DNA of 64,000 nucleotides. It comes from Micromonospora sp. R77. Its GTDB lineage: Bacteria; Actinomycetota; Actinomycetes; Mycobacteriales; Micromonosporaceae. Below, one piece after another: positions 52,915 through 62,617 of this stretch. The stretch is from NCBI RefSeq assembly GCF_022747945.1, contig NZ_JALDST010000001.1:1054001-1118000 (forward strand), given 5' to 3'. Position 1 is the stretch's first letter. Every line of letters begins with the position of its first letter. The translations under genes were made by a program, and so were the position numbers. Below the pieces are notes generated by a model. It had not been told where the DNA came from. It searched no databases and was given only the letters and a program-made list of their open reading frames with translations.

Positions 52915-53844
52915 GTGCCCACCGACGACTGCCTGCGCCCGCCCGTCCTGCGTCCCGGCGACACGGTCATGCTGGTGTCCCCGTCCGGTCCGACCAGCCC
53001 GGAACGGGTGGCCCGGGGCGTCGAGCTGCTCACCGGCTGGGGCCTGCGCCCGGTGCTCGCCCCGAACGCGTACGCCCGGCAGGGTTATCTGGCCGGCGGC
53101 GACGAGCTGCGCGCGGCCGACCTGAACGCGGCCTTCGCGGACCCGGCGGTACGCGGGGTGATCTGCACCCGGGGCGGCTACGGCGCGCAGCGGGTGGTGG
53201 ACCTGATCGACATGGCGGCGGTCCGGCGGGACCCGAAGGTGGTCGCCGGTTTCTCCGACATCACCGCCCTGCAGTTCGCGCTCTGGCGGGGTGCCCGGCT
53301 GGCCGGCGTACACGGTCCGGGCGCGGCCTGGCGGGACGAGCGCCTGCCGCTGAGCTCGGCGGAGTCGATGCACGCCGCGCTGATGACCACCGAGCCGGTG
53401 ACGGTGACCGCCGTCGCCGAGGAGGAGACGTACGCGGTGCGGGTGCCGGGCCGCGCGCAGGGCCGGCTGCTCGGCGGCAACCTGTGCCTGATCACCGCGT
53501 CGATCGGCACGCCGGACATGCCGGACCTGACCGGCGCGGTGCTGCTCGTCGAGGAAGTGCAGGAGCCGCCGTACAAGGTGGACCGGATGCTCACCCACCT
53601 GCGCCGGGCCGGCGTGCTGGACGGGCTGGCCGGGGTGGCGGTGGGCCAGTTCACCGACTGTGCCGACGGCTGGGACACAGGCGTCACCGACGTGCTCACC
53701 GAGCGCCTGTCCGACCTCGGCGTACCGGTCCTCGGCGGCCTCCCCGTCGGCCACGGCCCCGGCCAACTCACCGTCCCGGTCGGCACCCCCGCCCTCCTCG
53801 ACGCCGACGCCGGCACCCTGACCGTCTCCCCGGCGGTCCGCTGA
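52915..53844 (+). CDS. S66 family LD-carboxypeptidase
   Basis: A cytosolic serine peptidase of 309 residues related to LdcA, which trims the terminal D-Ala from murein tetrapeptides, and to MccF. It shows the N-terminal RPGDTVMLVSPSGPTSPERV, the nucleophile in VVAGFSDITALQFAL, the Glu in VLLVEEVQEPPYKVDRML, and His in GGLPVGHGPGQLTVPVG. There is no signal peptide, consistent with recycling of cytosolic muropeptides. It ends seven bases before the convergent lyase gene. Confidence 0.92.
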   Translation: MPTDDCLRPPVLRPGDTVMLVSPSGPTSPERVARGVELLTGWGLRPVLAPNAYARQGYLAGGDELRAADLNAAFADPAVRGVICTRGGYGAQRVVDLIDMAAVRRDPKVVAGFSDITALQFALWRGARLAGVHGPGAAWRDERLPLSSAESMHAALMTTEPVTVTAVAEEETYAVRVPGRAQGRLLGGNLCLITASIGTPDMPDLTGAVLLVEEVQEPPYKVDRMLTHLRRAGVLDGLAGVAVGQFTDCADGWDTGVTDVLTERLSDLGVPVLGGLPVGHGPGQLTVPVGTPALLDADAGTLTVSPAVR

Positions 53845-53851
53845 CCACCGG

Positions 53852-54730
53852 TCAGGGGGCGAGGACCGCGACGGCGCCCGTTTCCAGGGCCGCGCAGACG
53901 GCGCCGGCGGGCGTGACGGTGATGCCGTGCGGCTCCGACCCCGGCGTGGGGAGGTCGTGGCCGGTGATCCGGCCGGCGGGGTCGACGTGGGCGATGCGGT
54001 TGGCCCCCCACTCGGTGAACCAGCAGCCGCCGGCCGGGTCGGCGACGATGGCGTGCGGGCGGGCCGCGCGGTCGGGCAGCGGGAACTCGGTGATCCGGCC
54101 GTCGACGGTGATCCGGCCGATCTGACCGGCGGCGATCTCCACGAACCAGAGCGCGCCGTCGACGCCGAGGGTGATGCCGACCGGCCCGGCCGCGTCGGTG
54201 GGCAGGGCGTGCAGCGTGACGGCGCCGTCGAGGCCGATCCGACCGACCGCGCCGGCCTGGTTGAGGGTGAACCAGCAGGCGTCGTCCGGGCCGGCGGTGA
54301 CCATCGAGGGGAAGCCGCCGGAGACCGGCAGCGGGAACTCGGTGACCTGGCCGTCGACGGTGACCCGGCCGATCGTGTCGCTGTTCATCCCGGCGTACCA
54401 AAGGGCGCCGTCGGCGCCGGTGGCGAGGCCGCAGGGCCCGGTGCCGGCCGGCAGCGCGACGGAGCCGGCGGTGCCGTCGACGGTGATCCGGCCGAGCCGA
54501 TGGTCACCGGAGCGGGTGTACCAGAGCGCGCCGTCCGGGCCGGTGGTGATGGTCAGCGGTGCGCTGTCCGCCGGGTCCGTGCGGTGGATCCGCACCTCGC
54601 CGTCCGGGCCCACCCGGGCGGTCCCGCCCGCGCCGACCAGGGTGAGCCACAGCGCGCCGTCCGGGCCGGTGGCGATGCCGTACGGCCGCAGGCCGGGCTC
54701 GGGCAGTGCGATCTGGTCGATGTCCGCCAT
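53852..54730 (-). CDS. vgb: Virginiamycin B lyase (Vgb)-like streptogramin B lyase
   Basis: A 292-residue beta-propeller with seven repeating blades, each carrying a GPDGALW-type turn. Vgb linearises streptogramin B antibiotics by breaking an ester bond. Residues expected at the active site are present: the Tyr in LRPYGIATGPDGALW, His in ARPHAIVADPAGG, and the Glu-x-His of GSEPHGITVTP, with a further Glu near the C-terminus (LETGA). The length matches the family. Such genes occur chromosomally in many actinomycetes, so resistance is plausible but not proven. The ATG at 54730 starts the conserved part. Confidence 0.85.
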   Translation of the reverse strand: MADIDQIALPEPGLRPYGIATGPDGALWLTLVGAGGTARVGPDGEVRIHRTDPADSAPLTITTGPDGALWYTRSGDHRLGRITVDGTAGSVALPAGTGPCGLATGADGALWYAGMNSDTIGRVTVDGQVTEFPLPVSGGFPSMVTAGPDDACWFTLNQAGAVGRIGLDGAVTLHALPTDAAGPVGITLGVDGALWFVEIAAGQIGRITVDGRITEFPLPDRAARPHAIVADPAGGCWFTEWGANRIAHVDPAGRITGHDLPTPGSEPHGITVTPAGAVCAALETGAVAVLAP

Positions 54731-54868
54731 GGTGCCCACCCTCGTCGGTGCCGGGCCGGGCCGCACCCGGTTTTTCAGCTCGCGCACAGGGTCACCACGG
54801 GTTGCCTCCAGCCGGTTCGGTCACAGTCGGTCACGTCAGCGCACCACCACCGACAGACCGGAGGACTG

Positions 54869-55324
54869 ATGTCCCGCACGATGTCGAAGAAGCACCTGCT
54901 GGCCGGCCTGGCCGCCGCCGGGGTCCTCGGCGTGGGGATCGCCGCCCCCACGGTGGCGTTCGCCACCGACAGCCCCACCCCGACCCCGAGCGCCGGCAGT
55001 GACCAGGGCGCCGACCGGCAGCAGCAGCGGGCCGACCGGCAGGGCGAGTTCGCCGCGGCGCTCGCCGAGGAGCTGGGCGTACCCACCGACAAGGTGACCG
55101 CCGCCCTGGAGAAGATCCGCGAGCAGCACCGGGCCGACCGGCCGGCGCGCCCGTCCGGCGAGGACCGGCAGGCGGCGCTCAAGGAGCGGCTGGCCCAGGC
55201 GGTCAAGGACGGCAAGCTCACCCAGGAGCAGGCCGACGCGATCACCAAGGCCGTCGAGGCAGGGGTCTTCCCGGGCCCGGGCGGCCGTGGCCACCACGGC
55301 GGCCCGGAGGGTACGGGCAACTGA
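54869..55324 (+). CDS. Small secreted protein with helical acidic/basic domain
   Basis: The 151-residue precursor has a signal peptide (MSRTMSKKHLL, then LAAAGVLGVGIAAPTVAFA). A disordered Thr/Pro/Ser segment is followed by helices EFAAALAEELGVPTDKVTAA and DRQAALKERLAQAVKDGKLT, ending EQADAITKAVEAGVF and a Gly/His-rich tail (GGRGHHGG). The helical units recall the DUF of secreted actinobacterial proteins with repeated helix-loop motifs. The His-rich tail could bind metal. GGAGGA (54860-54865) precedes the ATG. Function unknown. Confidence 0.8.
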   Translation: MSRTMSKKHLLAGLAAAGVLGVGIAAPTVAFATDSPTPTPSAGSDQGADRQQQRADRQGEFAAALAEELGVPTDKVTAALEKIREQHRADRPARPSGEDRQAALKERLAQAVKDGKLTQEQADAITKAVEAGVFPGPGGRGHHGGPEGTGN

Positions 55325-55444
55325 CCTCGATGGTGCCCACCGGTCGCTCCCTCCTTCCGGCCGGTGGCACCGCGGTCCGGCCCCGGCGCGTGACGCGTCG
55401 GGGCCGGACCGGTCCATCCGGCGGCGCTGCCGGGCGGGCGGCGG

Positions 55445-58400
55445 TCAGCGCAGGTATGGCCCGTCCGCGCCGATCTTGCCGGGGGCCGGGTTGCCGGGCA
55501 GGCCGAGCACGTAGACGCGCAGGTTGCCCTTGCCGCTGACGGCGGCGGTGAGGGTGCCGTTGGTGACGGTCTTCACGTCCCCGGTCACCGCGTCGGTGTA
55601 CGTGCCGTTCGGTATCCCGCTGAAGGTGGCCCCACCGGAGACGGTGACCAGCGCGAAGCTGTCCACCGCGCCCTGGGTGAACCGCCGCTTGTACGCCAGT
55701 GCGTTCCCGCTGACCCCCTCGGTGGAGTACTGCCCCTTCTGCAGGGCGGGTACGGCCCGGCGGATCCGGTTGAGCCGCTGCACGTGCTTGACCAGCGGCT
55801 GGTTGAGCGTGGTGGCGACCGCCCCGGTGGCCGAGCCGACCACGCCGAAGTCGGTGGCGGTGACGCTGCCGGCCAGGTGGTCGCCGTAGTAGGCCCGGCC
55901 GGTGGTGGCGAGCGGGCAGGTCGGTCCGCAGTCGATCCGGGCGCCGGCCTGGAACTCGATCTCCGAGCCGTAGTAGAGCGTCGGGACGCCCCGGAACGTC
56001 CACATCAGGCTCATGTTCTCGGCCCAGGCGTCGGTGCCGCCCGCGTACCGGGTGGCGGACTTGTTCGGCCCGTAGTCGTGGCTGTCGACGTAGACGACGT
56101 TGTAGGTGGCGTCGTTGTAGCTGTCGTCGGAGTCCTTGCCGTTGAGGAAGGCGTTCGTGGCGTCGCCGAAGTTCATGTGCATCCGCATGTCGATGACGTT
56201 CATGCCGGAGAACTTCGAGTGGTCCGGGGCGTGGTAGTCGTTGCCGCGCAGGAACGCGTTGTCGGTGGTCGGCTGGCCGTTGGGGCCGAGCAGAGACTCG
56301 TAGTCGTACTGCTCGATGGCGGCCTTCACGTCGTCCGGGCTGTACTCCTTGCGCTCCTGCCAGGTGAAGAACTGCGCGGAGTGGTTGACCGAGCCGCGGT
56401 TCCACTTGTCGTTGACGAACGCGGCGACCTCGCCGAAGACGTAGAAGTCCTTGCCCTTCGCGCCGAACCGGCTGACCGCGTGCTGCTGGATGGCGGGCAG
56501 GAAGCGGCGGTTCCAGGTGACCCGGGGGATGTGCACGGCGGTGTCGATCCGGAAGCCGTCCACCCCCATGTCGATGTACCGGTTGTACGCGTTGATCAGG
56601 TACTGCTGCACCGTCGGGTTCTCGGTGTTGAAGTCGGCCAGGTCCTCGTGCAGCCAGCAGCTGCGCGCGTCCTCGCCCTCCCAGTTGCCGATCCAGCACT
56701 GGTGGTAGCGGTCGGCGGGGAAGAGCCTGCTGGTCGGGGTGGGCCACTGGCAGTTGTAGAGGGTGTAGCCCTCCGCGCTGCGCCCACCGGTCGGGGTCCC
56801 CCAGTTGAGGCACTGGTTGCCGGTCGGGGCGGCCGAGGACCACAGGTCACCGTTGTAGGGGCGGCCCTTGGCGAGCGCGTTCTGGGCGGGGGTGAGCGCC
56901 GGGTCGGTGCCGGTGGCCTCGACCATCGGGTCGTACTCCCGGCCGGCCTGCGGTTGGTCGTAGTACCACTTCCACTGGTCGTCCCGAGTGCCGTGGACGG
57001 TGGGGACGAAGAGTCCCTTGGCACCCCAACGGGAGCTGTGGTTGTAGACCACGTCCTGGAAGATCTTGATGCCCTTGGCGTGCGCCGCGTTGATCAGGTC
57101 CTGGTAGGACGCACCGGGGCTCTCCAGGCGCGGGTCGACGCGATAGAAGTCCCAGCCGTGGTAGCCGTGGTAGTCGTAGTCGGAGCGGTTCAGCACCACC
57201 GGGGTGATCCAGATGGCGGAGAAGCCCAGCCCCTTGATGTAGTCGAGCTTGTCGACCAGCCCCTTGAAGTCGCCCCGGAACATCGGGTCGTTGTTGGCCG
57301 CGTTGCCCGACTTCACGTGCTGGCTGCCGCCCCGGTCGTTGGCGGTGTCGCCGTCGGCGAAGCGCGCCGTCATGACGAAGTAGATGCTGTCCTCGCGCGG
57401 GTCGCCGCCGAGCGGTGCCCCGCCGGCCGGGGCGGTCCCGGTGGTCGCGGAGGCCGGCGCGCTCGCCGCCGACCGGTTGCCGGCCGCGTCGAGCGCCCGC
57501 ACCGTCCAGGTGTACGCCGTGCCCGGCGCGAGGTCGTACGCCACGTACGAGGTGGTGGTGCTGGTGACGGTGGTGCTCCCGCCGGTGCCCCCGGTACGGG
57601 TCAGCTCGTACCCGGTGACGCCCCGGTCGTCGGTGGCGGCCGACCAGGTCAGGGTGACCGCGAGTCCGTCGGCGCGGGCGGTCAGCCCGCCCGGCGCGGA
57701 CGGTGCCGTGGTGTCCGGGCTGACCGGCGTGCACGGGTCGGCGGCGTTGGCGGTGACCTTGCCGCCGTCGACGGTGCTGCGGCCGGCACCGAGGGTGTAG
57801 TCGGTGCCGTTGTTGTTGTCCCAGGTGCCGGCGTTGTCGTTGAACGCGGCGGTCAGCCCGCCGGCGGCGCCGAGGTCGACGACCTTGCGGGCCCAGCCGG
57901 CGCAGGCGACCGTCATGGCGACGCCCGGCACGGTGGTCCAGGCGCCGCCGGTGGGCCGGTAGTGCAGGTTCGCCGCGCTCCAGCCGCGCGGCGTGAGGTG
58001 GTAGAACACCTCGGCGGTGCTGCCCGGCCCGGCCGTGGCCGACGGGCTGCCGGTCGGCGACGGAGGCGTGGTGGGTGACGGGCTACCGCTCGGTGACGGG
58101 CTCGCGGTCGGTGACGGGGTCGCGGTGGCGCAGGGGTCGCCGGAGCCGACCTTCCCGGCGGCGACGGTCACCGGGCCGGTGCCGAGCCGGTAGTTCGCGC
58201 CGTTGTTGTTGTCCCAGACGCCGGTGCCGTTGGTGAAGACGACCTGGAGGCCGGTGGCCGCGCCGAGGTCGATGGTGCGGCGGCGCCAGCCGGTGCACGC
58301 GGCATCCATGGCGACGCCCGGGACGGGTGTCCAGGCTGCGCCGTCGACGCCGTAGTGGATGTTGACCGAGCTGCCCCACGCGGCGGGGGGTTGATAGTAG

Positions 58401-58516
58401 ACGGTGACCGTGTTGGCCGCCGCCGCTCCGGTGAGCGGCAGCAGACCCGCGGTCAGGCCGGCGGCGAGGGCGAGGGCGCCCCACCGGCGTCGGATGCTGG
58501 TCGTGGTACGCCTCAT
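55445..58516 (-). CDS. Secreted multidomain alpha-amylase (GH13) with two CBM25 and FnIII domains
   Basis: A 1023-residue exoenzyme. Domains in order: signal peptide (1-34, ends AAA), CBM25 (about 36-125), Ser/Pro/Thr linker, second CBM25 (about 168-262), FnIII (about 270-360) and the GH13 barrel. Catalytic residues are the Asp in GVDGFRIDTAVH (near 655), Glu in YVFGEVAAF (near 695) and Asp in YVDSHDYG (near 812). A C-terminal beta-domain ends at 1023. It should hydrolyse alpha-1,4 bonds of granular starch outside the cell. The ATG at 58516 has AGGAG upstream. Direct and inverted CTTGC repeats further upstream (58570-58590) look like a maltose-type repressor site. Confidence 0.95.
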   Translation of the reverse strand: MRRTTTSIRRRWGALALAAGLTAGLLPLTGAAAANTVTVYYQPPAAWGSSVNIHYGVDGAAWTPVPGVAMDAACTGWRRRTIDLGAATGLQVVFTNGTGVWDNNNGANYRLGTGPVTVAAGKVGSGDPCATATPSPTASPSPSGSPSPTTPPSPTGSPSATAGPGSTAEVFYHLTPRGWSAANLHYRPTGGAWTTVPGVAMTVACAGWARKVVDLGAAGGLTAAFNDNAGTWDNNNGTDYTLGAGRSTVDGGKVTANAADPCTPVSPDTTAPSAPGGLTARADGLAVTLTWSAATDDRGVTGYELTRTGGTGGSTTVTSTTTSYVAYDLAPGTAYTWTVRALDAAGNRSAASAPASATTGTAPAGGAPLGGDPREDSIYFVMTARFADGDTANDRGGSQHVKSGNAANNDPMFRGDFKGLVDKLDYIKGLGFSAIWITPVVLNRSDYDYHGYHGWDFYRVDPRLESPGASYQDLINAAHAKGIKIFQDVVYNHSSRWGAKGLFVPTVHGTRDDQWKWYYDQPQAGREYDPMVEATGTDPALTPAQNALAKGRPYNGDLWSSAAPTGNQCLNWGTPTGGRSAEGYTLYNCQWPTPTSRLFPADRYHQCWIGNWEGEDARSCWLHEDLADFNTENPTVQQYLINAYNRYIDMGVDGFRIDTAVHIPRVTWNRRFLPAIQQHAVSRFGAKGKDFYVFGEVAAFVNDKWNRGSVNHSAQFFTWQERKEYSPDDVKAAIEQYDYESLLGPNGQPTTDNAFLRGNDYHAPDHSKFSGMNVIDMRMHMNFGDATNAFLNGKDSDDSYNDATYNVVYVDSHDYGPNKSATRYAGGTDAWAENMSLMWTFRGVPTLYYGSEIEFQAGARIDCGPTCPLATTGRAYYGDHLAGSVTATDFGVVGSATGAVATTLNQPLVKHVQRLNRIRRAVPALQKGQYSTEGVSGNALAYKRRFTQGAVDSFALVTVSGGATFSGIPNGTYTDAVTGDVKTVTNGTLTAAVSGKGNLRVYVLGLPGNPAPGKIGADGPYLR

Positions 58517-58569
58517 GGTGGCTCTCCTGACACCCGCACCCGCTCGACGGGCGCAAAAGGATGAAGGCG

Positions 58570-58590
58570 TTGCAAGAACTTGCGGCTTGC
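58570..58590 (-). promoter_or_regulatory. Operator candidate of the amylase gene (CTTGC repeats)
   Basis: TTGCAAG, AACTTGC and GGCTTGC follow each other at a seven-base spacing; the first and second form an inverted repeat. Maltose-type LacI repressors of streptomycete amylase genes bind similar TTGCAAG/CTTGC repeats. The site lies 54 bp upstream of the ATG. Confidence 0.5.
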
Positions 58591-58762
58591 GGTGCCAGGA
58601 AGTTACCAGCTTCAATCTTCGGAAACCAGAGGTTCATCATCGACCGGTATGAGATTCCGGCGGCCCCGCCGTTGGAACCACTTGCACCTGCCGAAACACC
58701 TTGCGACCCGGTTCGGGTGCATCTCCTGCTGTCGGGGCAGCAACAGATGCACCCGGAACACG

Positions 58763-59125
58763 TCAGCCGGCGGCCGGCGGCGTGAAGACGCCCAGCAGGT
58801 TGCCGAACGGATCCCGCAGCCGGGCCTGCACCAGCCCGCTCGGGGTGGTGTTCGGCGGCACCACCACCGTGGCTCCCGCCGCCTCCGCGCGCCGGCAGGT
58901 CTCCGCCACATCGGCCACCTGCGCGTAGAAGATCGCGTAGTTCGGCGAGCCGGCGTCGAGGGTCCGGATCGCGCCCCCGATCCCCTGCTCGCCGCCGGCC
59001 ACCGTCTGCCGGTAGGCGGGGCCCTGCGCCTCGAAGGCCCAGCCGAACAGGTCGGTGTAGAAACGCTCGGCCTCGTCGGGGCGGTCGGCGCCGATCTCGA
59101 ACCAGGTCACGGGCGTGCTGGACAT
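58763..59125 (-). CDS. VOC family protein
   Basis: A single-unit VOC protein of 120 residues: VTWFEIGADRPDEAERFYTD, LFGWAFEAQGPAYR and the C-terminal VQARLRDPFGNLLGVFTP. A candidate metal ligand is the conserved acidic residue near the C-terminus, but no substrate is suggested. AGGAGG lies just upstream of the ATG at 59125. It lies between the amylase promoter and the NACHT gene, on the same strand as both. Confidence 0.85.
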   Translation of the reverse strand: MSSTPVTWFEIGADRPDEAERFYTDLFGWAFEAQGPAYRQTVAGGEQGIGGAIRTLDAGSPNYAIFYAQVADVAETCRRAEAAGATVVVPPNTTPSGLVQARLRDPFGNLLGVFTPPAAG

Positions 59126-59165
59126 GCTGCCTCCTCGGAATGCGCCGGCCGGTCGGCCGGCGCCG

Positions 59166-62100
59166 TCAGGAGTCAGCCTCGCCGGCGTCCGCGACACCGT
59201 CCTGTCGGTGTTTCCGTAGCGTCTCGGAAGTATCAAAGTCCACAAGCGGCCGCATTCGTGCGACCAGATCAGGACGGCGGGCAGCACATCGCTGCTGAAA
59301 GCTCTTCATCTCGATAGCCGAGATCGGCTCGCGACGCAGCTCTAGCTCGTACAGGCGCACTAGCCCCTCCGCGATTGACTCGTCCAGCCAGTCAGCCGGA
59401 CGTCCGCGCCCTGCCGCACCTCCCCGGGCCCCTGTCACCAGCGCGGGGGTCAACGCGGTGAATCGAATGTCGGCCTGGTCGTCCCGGCCGAGGAAGGTCA
59501 GCACGCAACGGAACACCGGCTCCTGCAGTCCCACGGTCAGGTTCAGCTCGTCGAGACGACGAAGCGTGTCGGCGACGAAGACAGCAGGCAACTCGCTGTC
59601 ACAGCTCATCCGTTCCAGCAGCAGGGCGACGAGAGGTCGTTGCTCGGGATCTTCCTCGTACGAATCAAGGGTGGAGATCAGCCGTTCGTAGACCCGTAAA
59701 CGCTCGGTGACGCCGCTACCCGACACCGACGCGAGTGCCACGTCGAGGAGCACCCTCGCCTCCGACCGGTCCCCGTCCGGGAACGTATAGAAGCTTTCCA
59801 GCTCGGTCCGAGGCACGACCCCGGCCCGCACCCCTTCCGACAGAAGGAAGTCAAACGGTTCTACGGCGTGCAGTACAGCCTCGACGGCCGGGTCGCACTC
59901 GAAATACGCGGTGCGATGAAGCACTTCGACATCATTGCCAGCAGGTGCGTACCAGTATCTCGCATCCGTGTCGACCGGATCGTCGACAGCCCTGAACTGC
60001 CAGCGAGGGTCGCTACGCGTCGGAGGCGACTGATCCGAGGGGCGAATCGACAGGGTCAACTCCCGCCTCCCGCTGACCCACGTCCGCGTCGGCCGCACCA
60101 TCCTCAAAAGGCTCAGGTAGCCCTCCGTGGGCAGTTGCGCCCGCCACTGCAGCGCGTCCCGTCGCCAGTGATACATGGGCGCACCGGCGTCGTCGTAGAG
60201 TGCGGAACACGAAAGGTCGGCCACGCAAAGGGCAAGCACTAGCAGGTTCGCAGAGTAGGCCGCGCACCGCCCGGGCAGTGTCAACCGCGTCGGCTGGTAA
60301 CCGTCGAACCGACGCGCCCGAGAAACATGCGGCGCCATCCGGAATAGCCGCTGCAGCAGGGATGTCGAGGCCTCCCGCCGCGCGCCGTCTTGGCTCGCGA
60401 GCCGTTCGGTGAGGAACCCAACCACCGGAGCGCGGCTGGTGAGCACGGCGTAGGACAGCAGGGCGTGGAGCAGGTCGTCGTCGACCGGCTCGCCGCCCCA
60501 GGACAGGCTGGTGGCCCGGTCCCGGGCCACCAGGTCCTCTACCACCTGCGCGGTGAGCCGGGCTACCAGGTACTCGCCGAAGGTGGCATGTAGAAACTCG
60601 TACGTCTCCCGCCACCGCTCGTCCGTGGCGGCCCGGGACCGGTGGACGAAGAAGAACCGCCCCAGCACCAGCTCGGCCGCAGCCAAGGGGGTCCGCAGCC
60701 CGCCGCGCTCGCTGGCTGTCCCGCCGCCGAACGGCAGCGCGGCGAGGTCGGCGTCGAGTTCGGCCGTGCTTACCCACTGCGCGCCCCGGTTGAACATCGC
60801 GAAGGCGACCACCGACAGCCGGCACAGTTCCTGCTCGATCACCCGGGCCAGTTCGTCTTCGGGTAGGCCGTCGCGCTGCTTGACCACCTCCCGGCGAGCG
60901 AAACGGCGCAACAGCCGCTCGTACAGCTCGCCCTGACGCAGCTCCCCGGCTTGGCGCAGGTCGTTGCCCTCGGCGTCGTAGAGGGCCAGCATCAGCAGCA
61001 GCAACGGCTGCTCGGCCAGCTCGCGGTGGGTCAGCACGGTTGCGCAGTCCAGCGGTCGCACGTGGAGCGCCCGGAAAGCGGCGAGGTTAGCCCGGTTCCA
61101 GGTCCGCACCCAGGTCTCAACCCGCGCGTCGTCGAAGGGCTCCAGTCGGACGGCCACCGCGCCGGGCGGTGGCTGCGCCCGGTCGGCGACGCTGCTCCGG
61201 CTGGTGACCAACACCGCTACCGGTCGACCCTGGTCGGCCTCCCGGCGCTGGAACGTGGCCACCCGCCGCAGGTAGTCGGTCTGGCTGACCCCGGTCGCCT
61301 GGAGCAATTCGTCGAAGCCGTCAAGCAGCACCACCGGCAACGCGTCACCCGCCGAACGGGCCAGCGCCGGCCAGTCCAGACGTTCACCGGTGTCGTTTCG
61401 GATCGCCTGCTCAATCTGGTCCTGGAGGTCACCCGCCGCGTACACGTCCCGCAGCACGACCCGGACGACCAGGAAGTCGGCGGCCGGTAGTTGGGCGGCG
61501 ACGACCCGGGTCAGCACCGACTTGCCGGAGCCCGGCTGACCGAGCACCAGCAGCGGGGCCCGGATCGCGCCGGGCGAGGTCAGGTGAACGACGAGGGACT
61601 CCCACAGGTCATCGCGAACCGGCTGGCCGTCCCACCAGGTCTCGTCGGCGGGCCGCGCCTCCGGGCCCAGCTGGGCGATCCGGCACAACGGTGGCACGTA
61701 CGCCTCGCCGAGCGTCGGCACGATCAGCCCGGCCGGTACGTCGCCGGAGCTGAGGATCGGCCGGCGCAGCTCCGCGGTGTAGGCGGCGGCGAGCGCCGCC
61801 CGCCGTTCGTCCGGCGGGCGGCCGGTGGACAGGTCAGCGAGGGCTCGGTGCAGCTCGGCCAAGCCCAACGATAGGCTGCGCACCTGCGCACGGGTGGCTT
61901 CGTGCTCATGCAGGCCGAGCCAGAGCGACACCTCGGGGAAGTCAACGGCAAGCTGGGTCAACAGGTCCCGATGCCGGGCGGCCGCCGCTTCCGGAATTGG
62001 CGACAGCTCTGTGATCTTTCGGCGCTGCGACAGAGGTAACGCCGCCCACATCTGTAGGCCCTCGAGGAAGTGCAGTAGACGGCCGGCGAGGTCCTGGTAG

Positions 62101-62549
62101 AAGGCGATAAGGGCGGCCCGTAGGGCCGAGTAGGGCAGATGCGGCCCGGGCACCGGCGCGGCAGCGGAGAAGAACGCGTCGGTCAGCGTCGATGGATCGA
62201 CCGGACCGGCGCCGGCCAGCGACAGCTGCTCGGCCTTGATAATCCGCATCTCCCCGAGGTCGAACGGTAGATCAGCCTCGCCGAGCGCCTCGAAGAAGGC
62301 GGTCACCGCGATCACCGCGTGCGCCGCCTCCAGCCGCTGCGTCCTCCTGTACCGGGACAGCCCCGAACGTTTCTCGGAGACAGTCTGCAACAAATCCTGT
62401 CCGAGCCGCGCGAAGCCCTTCACGTCGAGTAACCCGAACAGCGGTGGCACCGGCACCATGGTCGTCAGCTTCTCGAACCGCTCGATGAAGCCGCTCTGTT
62501 TCCCGCCCAGCAGGCGTACGGCGTCGGCGTAGCTGAGCGTGTCGGGCAC
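59166..62549 (-). CDS. Bacterial NACHT (NLR-like) NTPase with NNH7-type N-terminal domain
   Basis: A 1127-residue protein. The N-terminal 200 residues, beginning PDTLSYADAVRLLGGKQSGF, with RLEAAHAVIAVTAFFEALGE and IIKAEQLSLAG, resemble the NACHT N-terminal helical domain 7 (NNH7). The NACHT core has Walker A VLGQPGSGKSVLTRV (near residue 336), Walker B VVLLDGFDELLQ (near 408), sensor VLVTSRSSV and the FLHATFGEYLVARL segment (near 655). The C-terminal 450 residues are helical and lack a named repeat. bNACHT proteins are known anti-phage factors in other bacteria, acting by nucleotide-dependent oligomerisation; here the effector mechanism is unknown. The GTG at 62549 has GGGAGGA upstream. A WYL regulator gene lies 68 nt upstream. 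Confidence 0.88.
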   Translation of the reverse strand: MPDTLSYADAVRLLGGKQSGFIERFEKLTTMVPVPPLFGLLDVKGFARLGQDLLQTVSEKRSGLSRYRRTQRLEAAHAVIAVTAFFEALGEADLPFDLGEMRIIKAEQLSLAGAGPVDPSTLTDAFFSAAAPVPGPHLPYSALRAALIAFYQDLAGRLLHFLEGLQMWAALPLSQRRKITELSPIPEAAAARHRDLLTQLAVDFPEVSLWLGLHEHEATRAQVRSLSLGLAELHRALADLSTGRPPDERRAALAAAYTAELRRPILSSGDVPAGLIVPTLGEAYVPPLCRIAQLGPEARPADETWWDGQPVRDDLWESLVVHLTSPGAIRAPLLVLGQPGSGKSVLTRVVAAQLPAADFLVVRVVLRDVYAAGDLQDQIEQAIRNDTGERLDWPALARSAGDALPVVLLDGFDELLQATGVSQTDYLRRVATFQRREADQGRPVAVLVTSRSSVADRAQPPPGAVAVRLEPFDDARVETWVRTWNRANLAAFRALHVRPLDCATVLTHRELAEQPLLLLMLALYDAEGNDLRQAGELRQGELYERLLRRFARREVVKQRDGLPEDELARVIEQELCRLSVVAFAMFNRGAQWVSTAELDADLAALPFGGGTASERGGLRTPLAAAELVLGRFFFVHRSRAATDERWRETYEFLHATFGEYLVARLTAQVVEDLVARDRATSLSWGGEPVDDDLLHALLSYAVLTSRAPVVGFLTERLASQDGARREASTSLLQRLFRMAPHVSRARRFDGYQPTRLTLPGRCAAYSANLLVLALCVADLSCSALYDDAGAPMYHWRRDALQWRAQLPTEGYLSLLRMVRPTRTWVSGRRELTLSIRPSDQSPPTRSDPRWQFRAVDDPVDTDARYWYAPAGNDVEVLHRTAYFECDPAVEAVLHAVEPFDFLLSEGVRAGVVPRTELESFYTFPDGDRSEARVLLDVALASVSGSGVTERLRVYERLISTLDSYEEDPEQRPLVALLLERMSCDSELPAVFVADTLRRLDELNLTVGLQEPVFRCVLTFLGRDDQADIRFTALTPALVTGARGGAAGRGRPADWLDESIAEGLVRLYELELRREPISAIEMKSFQQRCAARRPDLVARMRPLVDFDTSETLRKHRQDGVADAGEADS

Positions 62550-62617
62550 GCGCGTTCCTCCCCAGGGACGGCAGACCCGCCAGGGTCCCGCATCCGGACC
62601 GGGAACGCTGTCGGGTT

